From positions 1-23,845 of IMG/VR virus record IMGVR_UViG_3300018023_000033: a stretch of DNA of 23,845 bases. One strand, given 5' to 3'. The stretch is from a virus. The notes under the pieces were generated by a model that saw only the letters and a list, made by a program, of their open reading frames with translations, had not been told where the DNA came from and ran no database searches. Positions 7,639 through 15,121 of this stretch are shown in pieces (within the stretch, counting starts at the first letter, position 1; each line of letters starts with the position of its first letter). Both the position numbers and the translations under genes were made by a program.

Positions 7639-8576
7639 CCAAACCATCATTTGGTGTTTTAGTTGGCCGGTTCCAAGTTCACGAACTCCATGACGGGCAC
7701 CTTGAAATTTTTCGTATTGTGCGTGGGCGTCACCAGCGGGTTATCGTATTCCTTGGCTGCAATAAGGTCGGTCCGACCCGGCACGACCCGTTAGACTTCG
7801 AGACTCGGAAGAAAATGATTCAGGCGAAGTTCCCCGAGTTCACCGTATTGCCCCTGCGGGACTGCAAGACCGACGAACAGTGGTCAGACAGTTTGGATGA
7901 GCGCATCTCCGAAGCCGTGGGAGAAGTTCCCCACGAAGTGGTATTATACGGTAGTAGGGACTCATTCGCTCCCTTCTATCACGGGAAGCACAAGGTCAAG
8001 GAACTGGAGATAGAGGTCCCGGCGTCCCTTACCAGCACGGATATCCGTGCCAAGCTGACCAACAATGTCATGGAGTCGCCATTTTTCCGGGCGGGTGTCA
8101 TCTACGCCATGAACCAACTGTGGCCCCGGCTTGTCACCGTGGTGGACATTGCTATCCTGCACAAGGCGGAGAAGGGTTTGATGCTTCTCCTCGGCAAGAA
8201 GCCAGATGACACGTTCTGGCGTTTTCCGGGCGGGCACGCAATATTCAGCACGCCAACCTTCGAGGCTGATGCCAAGAAGGAAGCGTTCGAGGAGACGGGT
8301 CTGGACATCCAAGACCTTGAATATGTCGGCTCCCGCAAGGTCGATAGCTGGCGCTGGCGCTCGGAGCCATCTGAGGGCTTCAAGACCGTCTTCTTCATGG
8401 CGTACAGTATGACTATGGGCGGGAAGGGCAGCGATGACCTTTCCCAAGCGCAGTGGTTTGACATAAGCAAATTGACTGTGGAGGATTTTGAGAAGGAGCA
8501 TCGTCCTCTCTTCGAGATGCTGCAACAACATCTTACCAAAAAGGAGAACACACATGCCCAAAGCACTCAAGCTTAA
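7635..8576 (+). CDS. natV: Bifunctional NMN adenylyltransferase / Nudix hydrolase (NatV-like)
   Basis: Cytoplasmic enzyme making NAD+ from NMN and ATP, fused to a Nudix hydrolase that in relatives acts on ADP-ribose or similar products. The 313 residues hold an N-terminal nucleotidyltransferase domain with GRFQVHELHDGH (11-22, a variant of the GRFQPxHxGH nucleotide-binding loop) and LTSTDIR (132-138, the ISSTxxR motif). The C-terminal Nudix box starts at GG 199-200 and ends KEAFEETGL (215-223). It has one extra residue compared with MutT, as is usual for NadM-type fusions, and keeps the metal-binding glutamates E216, E219 and E220. The domain order matches the KVP40 NatV protein. The start at 7635 follows AGGAGGGTATC. 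The gene overlaps nadV by 23 bases, which argues for coupled expression. Confidence 0.92.
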   Translation: MTKPSFGVLVGRFQVHELHDGHLEIFRIVRGRHQRVIVFLGCNKVGPTRHDPLDFETRKKMIQAKFPEFTVLPLRDCKTDEQWSDSLDERISEAVGEVPHEVVLYGSRDSFAPFYHGKHKVKELEIEVPASLTSTDIRAKLTNNVMESPFFRAGVIYAMNQLWPRLVTVVDIAILHKAEKGLMLLLGKKPDDTFWRFPGGHAIFSTPTFEADAKKEAFEETGLDIQDLEYVGSRKVDSWRWRSEPSEGFKTVFFMAYSMTMGGKGSDDLSQAQWFDISKLTVEDFEKEHRPLFEMLQQHLTKKENTHAQSTQA

Positions 8577-9984
8577 CCCCATTTTAAGGACAGACAGCTA
8601 CAAGCTGTCGCACTGGTTTCAGTATCCTTCGGATGCGGAATATGTGTACAGCTACCTCATGAGCCGGGGTGGTTTCTGGCAGCACACATTGTTCTCCGGG
8701 CTGCAATACATCCTCGCCGCATACTTCGAGGGCAAGGTGTTCACCAAGAAAGATGTCCACGAAGCTGCCCGCATTTGTCACCGGCATTTCGGCAACGATG
8801 AAGTATTCAACTTCAACGGCTGGATGCGGTTGCTGGAAAAGCATGGCGGCAAGTTGCCCCTGCGCATTCGTGCGGTTAAAGAGGGTACCGTGGTTCCCAT
8901 CAAGAACGTGTTGATGACCATCGAAAACACCGACAAGGAATTCCCGTGGCTGACCAACTGGGCGGAAACCCAACTCCTGCAAGTGTGGTATCCCATCACG
9001 GTTGGGACCCTGTCATTTGAAATCAAGCAGACCATCGGCAGGGACCTTGTGCGTACCGGTGACCCGGCTGGACTCGGTTTCAAGTTGCACGACTTCGGAT
9101 ACAGGGGCGTTAGCTCTCAGGAGACCGCTGCTATCGGCGGGGCTGCCCACCTTGTCAATTTCATGGGCACCGACACCATGGCGGCTCTTTCGCTTCTGGA
9201 GCAGTTCTACGATTGCCCCTGCGCCGGTTTCTCCATCCCGGCGATGGAGCACTCCACCGTTACTTCGTGGGGTGAGGATGCCGAGGCTGAGGCTTATGCC
9301 AACATGCTGGAGAAGGTCCCGGCTGGCCTCGTGGCGCTCGTGGTAGACAGCTACGACACCCACAACGCCGTTGCTAACATCTTCGGCGGCAAGTTGCGGG
9401 AAACAATTCTGCGGCGTGACGGCGTGGTGGTCCTGCGCCCGGATAGCGGTGACCCCTGTGTCGTCATTGAAGACATGTTCAACGCCATTGCCGAGAAGTT
9501 TGGCTTCGAGACAAACGCTAAGGGTTGGAAGGTCCTGCCCAAGCAGGTCCGGGTCATCCAAGGCGACGGAGTCAACTACCAGAACATCTGCCGCATCAAC
9601 AGTCACCTGACACGGGCCGGGTGGTCCATGGACAACTGGGGCTACGGCATGGGCGGTGCTTTGCTTCAACAGCAGAACCGTGATACCATGCGGTTCGCCA
9701 TCAAATGCTCCGCTATCTGCCGGGACGGTCGGTGGGAGGATGTTCACAAGACGGTTAAGACCGACCCGTCCAAGGCATCCATCGGCGGCAGGTTCTCCCT
9801 CTTGGAACTGTCGGATGGGGAATTCGAGACTGTGGAGCAGGAATACGATATGAAGCTCGCCACAGGCCACGAAGATAAGCTGGAGACAGTATTTGAAGAT
9901 GGGGTAATTAAGCGGCACCAGACCCTTGACGAAGTCCGGGAAATCTCCAGCGGTTATGACCGCTACAACCGGGAAGATGACTAA
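8554..9984 (+). CDS. nadV: Nicotinamide phosphoribosyltransferase (NAMPT)
   Basis: Converts nicotinamide and PRPP to NMN, the rate-setting step of NAD+ salvage. The product is then the substrate of the upstream natV gene. It has 476 aa, close to human NAMPT (491). Recognisable elements: LKLNPILRTDSYKLSH at the N-terminus, HDFGYRGVSSQETA, IPAMEHSTVTSWG containing H233 (the equivalent of the phosphorylated catalytic His247 of human NAMPT), VDSYDTHNAV, and LRPDSGDP (equivalent of the human D354 region). The frame is open from 8488, but the ATG at 8554 has an AAAAAGGAGAACACAC ribosome site inside the end of natV and starts at the conserved N-terminus. No key motif is missing, so it should be active. 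Confidence 0.95.
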   Translation: MPKALKLNPILRTDSYKLSHWFQYPSDAEYVYSYLMSRGGFWQHTLFSGLQYILAAYFEGKVFTKKDVHEAARICHRHFGNDEVFNFNGWMRLLEKHGGKLPLRIRAVKEGTVVPIKNVLMTIENTDKEFPWLTNWAETQLLQVWYPITVGTLSFEIKQTIGRDLVRTGDPAGLGFKLHDFGYRGVSSQETAAIGGAAHLVNFMGTDTMAALSLLEQFYDCPCAGFSIPAMEHSTVTSWGEDAEAEAYANMLEKVPAGLVALVVDSYDTHNAVANIFGGKLRETILRRDGVVVLRPDSGDPCVVIEDMFNAIAEKFGFETNAKGWKVLPKQVRVIQGDGVNYQNICRINSHLTRAGWSMDNWGYGMGGALLQQQNRDTMRFAIKCSAICRDGRWEDVHKTVKTDPSKASIGGRFSLLELSDGEFETVEQEYDMKLATGHEDKLETVFEDGVIKRHQTLDEVREISSGYDRYNREDD

Positions 9985-10007
9985 TGCCGAAATGTGAGGG
10001 AGAAAAT

Positions 10008-11000
10008 ATGTCAGCATCCGACGATTGGGCGGAACTGCAAGGTAGGATGAACGATAAGGCAGCAAGGGATTCAGACCAAGGTGTTCCCCGTGGAAATAAG
10101 ACTAGCGCCCAAGGTCCCACGGGGAGCGACGAATCCGATGATGTCATCACCATGAACGTCTGCCAGTGGCAGGTGCATCCTAACGGTAGCTTTTCCGCCT
10201 CCTCCAAGACCACTGATACGCTTCCTCCGGGGGTCTACAACCTCTCTCAGGACAGCGACGGGAGGATATACTTCCTCAAGTCCAAGCCAATGACTGACAC
10301 CCTTTATGACCTTGGGGAGACGGTCACTCAACAGGTCATCAACTCCATCGAAACCTTTTGGGACTCCAAGGAGAAGTTCTCCGCTATGGGCATCCTGTTC
10401 AAGCGGGGTATCCTCCTGTGGGGCAACGCCGGGTCGGGTAAGACGGCGACGGTCGCTCTGCTTATTGAAAAGCTCATCAAGCGGGGCGGTATTGTCATCA
10501 TCTGCCAGCATCCGGGCATGGCAATCAACGCTCTGCGGGTCCTTCGCCGGATAGAGCCGGACCGCCCGCTTATCGTCATCATGGAAGATATTGAGGAAGT
10601 GATTGAGCACCGGGGCGAACACGATTTGCTCAGCTTTCTGGACGGTGAGCATCAGGTAAACAACGTGGTGCATATCGCCACGACGAACTACCCTGAGAAC
10701 CTCGGGCCTCGTATCGTCAACCGCCCGAGCCGCTTTGACGAAGTGATAAAGGTCCCTATGCCGGACGAGTCGGCCCGACGCATGTATCTGACCCGTGCCA
10801 TCGGAGAGAAATTCACGAAAGAGCAAATAGCCGGTTGGGCGAAGGAAACCAACGACCTCAGCATTGCCCACCTGCGGGAGTTCGTGGTCGCTACGCAATG
10901 CCTTGACCGGCCATTTGACGAAACCATCGAACGGCTAAAGGGAATGAAGATTAAGCCGAAGTCCAGTGAAGGCGTCTCGCATCCGGGCTTTAACAAGTGA
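10008..11000 (+). CDS. AAA+ family ATPase
   Basis: An ATP-driven remodelling ATPase of the classical AAA type, 330 aa. Walker A is GNAGSGKT (139-146), Walker B LIVIMED (188-194), sensor 1 around ATTNYPENLG, and NRPSRFDEV (238-246) supplies the arginine-finger region. A helical lid follows (KFTKEQIAGWAKETND...). The first 110 residues are not conserved and may bind a partner. An ATG at 9984 overlaps the nadV stop, but the ATG at 10008 has a better-placed GAGGGAG, so I use 10008. It is in the same run as natV and nadV, but a link to NAD metabolism is not shown. The target is unknown. Confidence 0.88.
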   Translation: MSASDDWAELQGRMNDKAARDSDQGVPRGNKTSAQGPTGSDESDDVITMNVCQWQVHPNGSFSASSKTTDTLPPGVYNLSQDSDGRIYFLKSKPMTDTLYDLGETVTQQVINSIETFWDSKEKFSAMGILFKRGILLWGNAGSGKTATVALLIEKLIKRGGIVIICQHPGMAINALRVLRRIEPDRPLIVIMEDIEEVIEHRGEHDLLSFLDGEHQVNNVVHIATTNYPENLGPRIVNRPSRFDEVIKVPMPDESARRMYLTRAIGEKFTKEQIAGWAKETNDLSIAHLREFVVATQCLDRPFDETIERLKGMKIKPKSSEGVSHPGFNK

Positions 11001-11007
11001 GGGTAGT

Positions 11008-11205
11008 ATGACTATTACGAGCAGTGCGGGGACCATCTCTTTAGAAGTTGACATGTATTGTGCAAAGTGCGGTCGCCCCATGACGGGAAGATACGAGGAG
11101 CCTTACATTGAGTATTACGCACGGGTCTTGAGCCGCATACATGTGGACCCATGCCCATATTGCAAAGAGCATCCTGACGCAGAGTACTGCGGTATATACG
11201 CATGA
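11008..11205 (+). CDS. Small zinc-ribbon-like protein (65 aa)
   Basis: A 65-residue protein with two CxxC pairs, CAKC near residue 18 and CPYC near residue 49, spaced like a zinc ribbon, plus a further Cys near the C-terminus. The start at 11008 follows GAGGGTAGT. The frame is open from 10966, but that part overlaps the ATPase gene. Its stop overlaps the ATG of the next, truncated ORF (ATGA), so the two were probably cotranslated. The function is unknown. Small zinc ribbons are frequent in phages and can bind RNA polymerase or nucleic acid, but nothing here decides that. Confidence 0.65.
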   Translation: MTITSSAGTISLEVDMYCAKCGRPMTGRYEEPYIEYYARVLSRIHVDPCPYCKEHPDAEYCGIYA

Positions 11206-11315
11206 AACACTACCCCGAAATCGCCGGGTCAGCCCATGCTCCCCTCGGGAGTCCCTGCCTCGCTTTTGAGAAATACGACGGCAGTAACTTGCGGTGGGAG
11301 TGGTCGAAGAAATGA
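11202..11315 (+). pseudogene. Truncated RNA-ligase-like gene, N-terminal 37 codons only
   Basis: The ORF starts MKHYPEIAGSAHAPLG and reaches FEKYDGSNLRWEW, which contains the ligase/capping-enzyme motif I K-x-DG-x-N with the adenylated Lys. Relatives continue with a KRGWYKFGTR-type stretch. Here, after WSKK, a TGA replaces the expected Arg codon, and the next in-frame codons still read G-W-Y before similarity ends. So the gene appears to have acquired a nonsense change (CGA to TGA would do it) and lost the rest at the junction with the minus-strand block. A 19-codon ORF starts inside the stop (ATGA at 11312) and ends at 11371; I do not call it a gene. No ligase activity is expected. Confidence 0.6.
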
Positions 11316-11375
11316 GGCTGGTACAGGTCATTGTCAATACCGGCGAACGGGCGGATGGAATTGAAGATTGACCGG

Positions 11376-13049
11376 TTACGTGTAAGATTCTAAGAACTTG
11401 GTGTTGCCAAACACTTTGACTCGGGGCGTAAGCGATATACCCGGACCGTAGGATGACACCGTGGCGGTGCTGGTTATTTCCAAGGTGACCAGCCGGGTGA
11501 CCAGTGGTACAAACACTTTCCAATCTGCCATAGCGGAAACAGTCAGACTGTAGACAAACTGTGGAGCGGTGCCGCTGAGGTCACGCTGCAATCCCACATA
11601 CGACCGGCTGGCTTCAAACAAGGTGATGCCGTCTGCCTCCATATTCGTCCGGCGCATGATGAGAAGCTCTCGGCGGAGCAACTCGCTGAGGTCGGAGGCG
11701 GTCTGGAGGTCATTTGCCCGGCAGTCCACGGTGAAGGTCAGGTTCTCCTTGCTCCCGTATACCTCATAGGTCTCGGCGGTGTAGGGCTGCACGATGATAG
11801 CCACTTGGTCATCCTTGAGAACGTTGTCACCGATAGCTATCCGCAGGCCGGGGAGGACATTCTCATTGAGGTTGTACTTTTTGGCTCGGGCCTTTGTTCT
11901 TCCTGTATCTACTCGAACTTCCCAGCGGCACCATTCCCCCGGCAAGAGAAGAGTGGGCAAGGTACAAGTCCCATCCGTATTGGGTACGAGTGACGTGTAG
12001 TTTCCGAGAGAGGTCTGTACGAATACCTGCCCCGGTGCTAGACTGTTTCCCTCCGTCACTTGCGTCTGTAGGATATTCTCCGGGTTGGTCCCCGGTACGC
12101 CCGTGGGGTCAACCTTAACGACCATGTTTGCCGTAATGGTCATTCCGGGCGGCGTGTACGGAGAGAGTTCCAGCCAATCATTGCTGGCAAAGTAGGTGTA
12201 ATCCTTCCCTTTGATAAGTTCGTAGCCGTTCTGGTCCGTAAGCGTGAAGGAGAGGAGGGTCTGAACCATCTGCGGCGGGCTTCCGCCTCCCGGAACGTCC
12301 ACAAGGCCCAGCGGAATGCCAACGACTTCTTGTCCTCCCACGGTACTTTGGCATACCACTTGCTGGACGGTCTGTTGATACCAGTAATCCAACAGGGGAG
12401 TAAGCTGGACGGGTGGGGACCCGGCGAAGAGGACCAACCCGGCTGGGGTATCGGTCAGCAAATAGCCAAAATGCGGGGCGAGGAGCAAATCTACCGGCAC
12501 AGGAGGAGAAACGAGCGTAGTTTGCCACGTGCCGTCGTTTACAGCCGTTTCCAGAGGCGTTGGGGGGCTTCCCCTGCCTGAGACATACCCTGAGACCGTA
12601 GTGCCGTCAATTTGGGGGGCGAAGTAGACGATGGAGCCTTGGGCGTTGACAACCTTACCCTCTTGCCATGTGTATTTCTGGATGGTTAGGTCTACGTCCC
12701 GTGTCTGCTCATTGACCTCATCCACATTGAAATAGTATACCCCGGCTGCGGGCGTCTGCCGGGTGGAATCCACCTCTTGCACCCACTCAATGAATCCCCC
12801 CTCTTTGCTCTGGATTTTGGCAAGAATTGCCCGCCCGTAGTTCTTGCACATGAAGTAGTCAGGAGAGAGGCGGTTGCCGGTGGAGGTGACGTTCTTGATG
12901 CTGATTTGAGCGTCCTTCCATTGAATGAGGTTGTTGTACTGAGAAGAGACTTCTCCAAGGGTGTACCGGAACCGGGGGGACCGGTTTACGGCGTCTTCGA
13001 TAACTCTGCGGAGATAAGCGACGAGATTCCCGCCCGTCAAGTCAAGCAT
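11376..13049 (-). CDS. Probable virion structural protein (557 aa)
   Basis: A large protein, mainly beta-strand-like, rich in Thr, Val, Gly and Pro. It starts MLDLTGGNLVAYLRRVIEDA and ends FGNTKFLESYT. It has no enzyme motif, signal peptide or membrane segment. Composition, size and position in a block of similar genes next to the tail sheath suggest a tail or baseplate component, but I cannot assign a named family. The ATG at 13049 follows GTAGGGAGCATTT. It is the last gene of the minus-strand block and converges on the plus-strand genes ending near 11371, with no obvious terminator hairpin in the short gap between them. Confidence 0.75.
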   Translation of the reverse strand: MLDLTGGNLVAYLRRVIEDAVNRSPRFRYTLGEVSSQYNNLIQWKDAQISIKNVTSTGNRLSPDYFMCKNYGRAILAKIQSKEGGFIEWVQEVDSTRQTPAAGVYYFNVDEVNEQTRDVDLTIQKYTWQEGKVVNAQGSIVYFAPQIDGTTVSGYVSGRGSPPTPLETAVNDGTWQTTLVSPPVPVDLLLAPHFGYLLTDTPAGLVLFAGSPPVQLTPLLDYWYQQTVQQVVCQSTVGGQEVVGIPLGLVDVPGGGSPPQMVQTLLSFTLTDQNGYELIKGKDYTYFASNDWLELSPYTPPGMTITANMVVKVDPTGVPGTNPENILQTQVTEGNSLAPGQVFVQTSLGNYTSLVPNTDGTCTLPTLLLPGEWCRWEVRVDTGRTKARAKKYNLNENVLPGLRIAIGDNVLKDDQVAIIVQPYTAETYEVYGSKENLTFTVDCRANDLQTASDLSELLRRELLIMRRTNMEADGITLFEASRSYVGLQRDLSGTAPQFVYSLTVSAMADWKVFVPLVTRLVTLEITSTATVSSYGPGISLTPRVKVFGNTKFLESYT

Positions 13050-13131
13050 AAATGCTCCCTACAAAGAACTCGATAGGCGTTTCAGTTACCAAGCCACTGA
13101 ACAGGCATGATAGGCGGGAACCCCCGGTTGG

Positions 13132-13356
13132 TTACAGCTTTGCTTTGATGGCGGCGATAACCTTTTTCGCATCCGTCTCGGCAACGGCTTCTGCCTTGGC
13201 AAGTTCTGCCTTGACTGCGGCGAGAACCTTCTCGGCTTCCGGCTTAACCTTGGCGGCTTCTGCCGTGGCTACGGCCTTGGCCTTTGCCCACCATCCAACG
13301 ACGATGGCTACGACGTGGCTGATTGCCAAACCGACTACTGCTGAGGTGATTACCAT
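13132..13356 (-). CDS. Small single-pass membrane protein with Ala/Lys-rich helical tail
   Basis: A 74-residue protein: one N-terminal hydrophobic helix (about 2-23, ITSAVVGLAISHVVAIVVGW) followed by about 50 residues almost entirely Ala, Lys, Glu and Val (EKVLAAVKAELAKAEAVAET and on), which should form one long charged helix or coiled coil. The frame is open upstream to 13425, but the ATG at 13356 follows GTAGGAGGAAAC, a strong ribosome site. The topology suggests an N-terminal anchor with a cytoplasmic or periplasmic stalk. Holin and spanin roles are possible because it lies in the late gene block, but neither is supported by a specific motif. Confidence 0.65.
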   Translation of the reverse strand: MVITSAVVGLAISHVVAIVVGWWAKAKAVATAEAAKVKPEAEKVLAAVKAELAKAEAVAETDAKKVIAAIKAKL

Positions 13357-13393
13357 GTTTCCTCCTACTGTTTCACTGACTCTCCGCCAAAAT

Positions 13394-15121
13394 TTACCAG
13401 CTACTTCCGCCGCTGACCTTGTCATCGGTCAGTGCATCAGCACTTCCGATGTTGTCTTCCTTGTCCATGACCTTGACCGGCAGGGCGCTGTAATCGACGC
13501 CGGGCGGCGGAGGCGGAACGGTCTGAGTGATGGGTTCAATCCACTGGTGAATGCTGCGCCGGATATCTCCGATGGACACAAACCATGAAATCCTTGGGTA
13601 CCAGCGGTTCTCAATCTGAATGGAGTCGGCCCCGTCATAAAACAGGATGTTCCACTCGCTGCCATCATGAGCTTGGAATACGGCCCCCGGCAGCATATAG
13701 GCGAAGAAAATCTCGTCTCCCTCGATAGGGCTGAGAGGATTGGGAAGCTGCATGGTCCCCGGATTGGGGTGGAACTGGGCAAAGGTGGAAGTACGGACAT
13801 CCGTGGGGTCGCCCACCATGGCTTGTAGGTCGGAATCGGCGTTGGGGTGGTCCCCCTCGCACAATACTTGGGCGGTTTTTGATACCAATGCCGCCAAATC
13901 GCTTGCTTTCGTAGAAATTCCCATGGGCGTTCCTCTCTTATGGCTTGTATAGTCGCCTTCTTTGGATTTTGCCTTCTGTTCTTCCACTTCTTGAATCTCG
14001 TCATCAAGGGTTCGCATAGCCCAATTTCCGTCAACCTTTTCAATTTCAATGACTTGCCCAGTGGCGGCTCCCCCAGCCAGAGGTACGGTAGTAGGGTCAC
14101 CCTCGGAAATGATGCAGGGCAGGGAGTTCAAAAACCGGGAGTGAGTGACAGCAACTATCCTCCCGTTAAGCTTTATGGCTCTCTCCTGTAGCCACTTGAC
14201 AATGCTGACCGCCCGGTCATAGAACTCCCGGAAGGGCTTGCCTCCGGGAGCGGCTTGGTCGATATTTTTCTGGAGGAGTTCGAGTTCCTCAATATGTTCT
14301 CGGACCGTATCTCCAGCCCAATCTCCGAGGTCCCACGGTCGTAAGTTGGGGATGAGGTAGAGTTTAGCCCCCGTGACCTTCTTTATTTCATTTGCTGTAT
14401 AAGCGGCACGGTCAAGGTCGGAGGAGTATATCTCCTTTATATCCATACCCTTAAATTTTTTGGCCGTTTTCCCTGCCTGTTGTTTTCCAATCTCATCTAA
14501 GGGCACATTGGTGAATCCCCGGATGCGGCTATCCATGGAATCCCCGGTAGAGGAGTTATAGGGGGTGTGCCCGTGGCGGACAAAACATACAGTGGGTTTG
14601 GTCTTATCTGGCATACGGTCCCCTCTTTTAAGAGTTCCAGATTTAGCCGGTGCTAGAATGGACGCCTTGGCATCCGCCAAGACTTCCTCTATACTGTCGA
14701 ATGGGGTACCTTCCCAGTCTTCATAAACGTTCTCATCGTCATTGAGGCGGTACTCCATCTCATCCCAATATCCCCCGGCGCTCTTTATAGGTTTCCACCC
14801 ATGCCACATTATCTCAATGGTTTGCGGGGGAATTACCCTCTCGGCATAGAATGAGTGGGTATCTTGCTTGTCCTGTACCATACCTTGGAGGTTTCTTACT
14901 CTTAACAGGATGGGAGCGCCCGCTGCTCCCTCTAACTGTAAGGTGTCACGAAAGACAATCTCACCGTAATAGTAGGCGTGCTGGGGGTTATCAGCAAAGA
15001 ACACTTTACCCAGAGAAGTATCTCCCAAGTCTCCTCCCCAATGTGGGTCCATTGAAGGCTGTAGCCCTTTATGCTGGATGCTTACTACTCGGTCAGTGGA
15101 GGTGCAATGGTAGAGGTACAT
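13394..15121 (-). CDS. Three-part fusion: ART-like domain, histidine phosphatase, probable virion domain
   Basis: One uninterrupted 575-codon ORF. Residues 1-115 look like an ADP-ribosyltransferase/Tpt1-like fold: LYHCTSTDRVVSIQHKGL with H5, GKVFFADNPQHAYYYGE with the Tyr cluster at 50-52, and AERVIPPQTIEI with E94, matching the H-Y-E layout. Residues 170-370 are a histidine phosphatase: VRHGHTPYN with R182/H183, YSSDLDRAAYTA with R238, and VTHSRF with the second His, H327. Residues 400-575 (MGISTKASDLAALV and on, Pro run at about 545) resemble no enzyme and may be a virion protein. Met170 and Met400 are each preceded by in-frame Shine-Dalgarno-like sequences, so separate products are possible. 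The ATG at 15121 overlaps the upstream stop (TAATG). The phosphatase assignment is firm, the ART reading probable, the virion part inferred. Confidence 0.8.
   Translation of the reverse strand: MYLYHCTSTDRVVSIQHKGLQPSMDPHWGGDLGDTSLGKVFFADNPQHAYYYGEIVFRDTLQLEGAAGAPILLRVRNLQGMVQDKQDTHSFYAERVIPPQTIEIMWHGWKPIKSAGGYWDEMEYRLNDDENVYEDWEGTPFDSIEEVLADAKASILAPAKSGTLKRGDRMPDKTKPTVCFVRHGHTPYNSSTGDSMDSRIRGFTNVPLDEIGKQQAGKTAKKFKGMDIKEIYSSDLDRAAYTANEIKKVTGAKLYLIPNLRPWDLGDWAGDTVREHIEELELLQKNIDQAAPGGKPFREFYDRAVSIVKWLQERAIKLNGRIVAVTHSRFLNSLPCIISEGDPTTVPLAGGAATGQVIEIEKVDGNWAMRTLDDEIQEVEEQKAKSKEGDYTSHKRGTPMGISTKASDLAALVSKTAQVLCEGDHPNADSDLQAMVGDPTDVRTSTFAQFHPNPGTMQLPNPLSPIEGDEIFFAYMLPGAVFQAHDGSEWNILFYDGADSIQIENRWYPRISWFVSIGDIRRSIHQWIEPITQTVPPPPPGVDYSALPVKVMDKEDNIGSADALTDDKVSGGSSW
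13922..13941 (-). promoter_or_regulatory. Internal ribosome-binding-like site and ATG for the third domain
   Basis: On the minus strand CATAAGAGAGGAACGCCC directly precedes the in-frame ATG at 13924 (Met400). AGAGAGGA at this spacing is as good as other ribosome sites in the window. Internal initiation would yield a separate 176-residue protein. Confidence 0.45.
14612..14630 (-). promoter_or_regulatory. Internal ribosome-binding-like site and ATG for the phosphatase domain
   Basis: On the minus strand AAAAGAGGGGACCGT precedes the in-frame ATG at 14614 (Met170), just before the phosphatase domain. Translation starting here would give a phosphatase lacking the ART-like part. Confidence 0.45.

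Noticed and set aside
9013-10065. 350-aa minus-strand ORF opposite nadV
   Set aside because: The plus strand encodes full-length NAMPT here. The antisense frame is open only because of codon usage, and its product resembles nothing.
11312-11371. 19-codon ORF overlapping the stop of the truncated ligase gene
   Set aside because: Too short, no recognisable product, and probably just the junction sequence.
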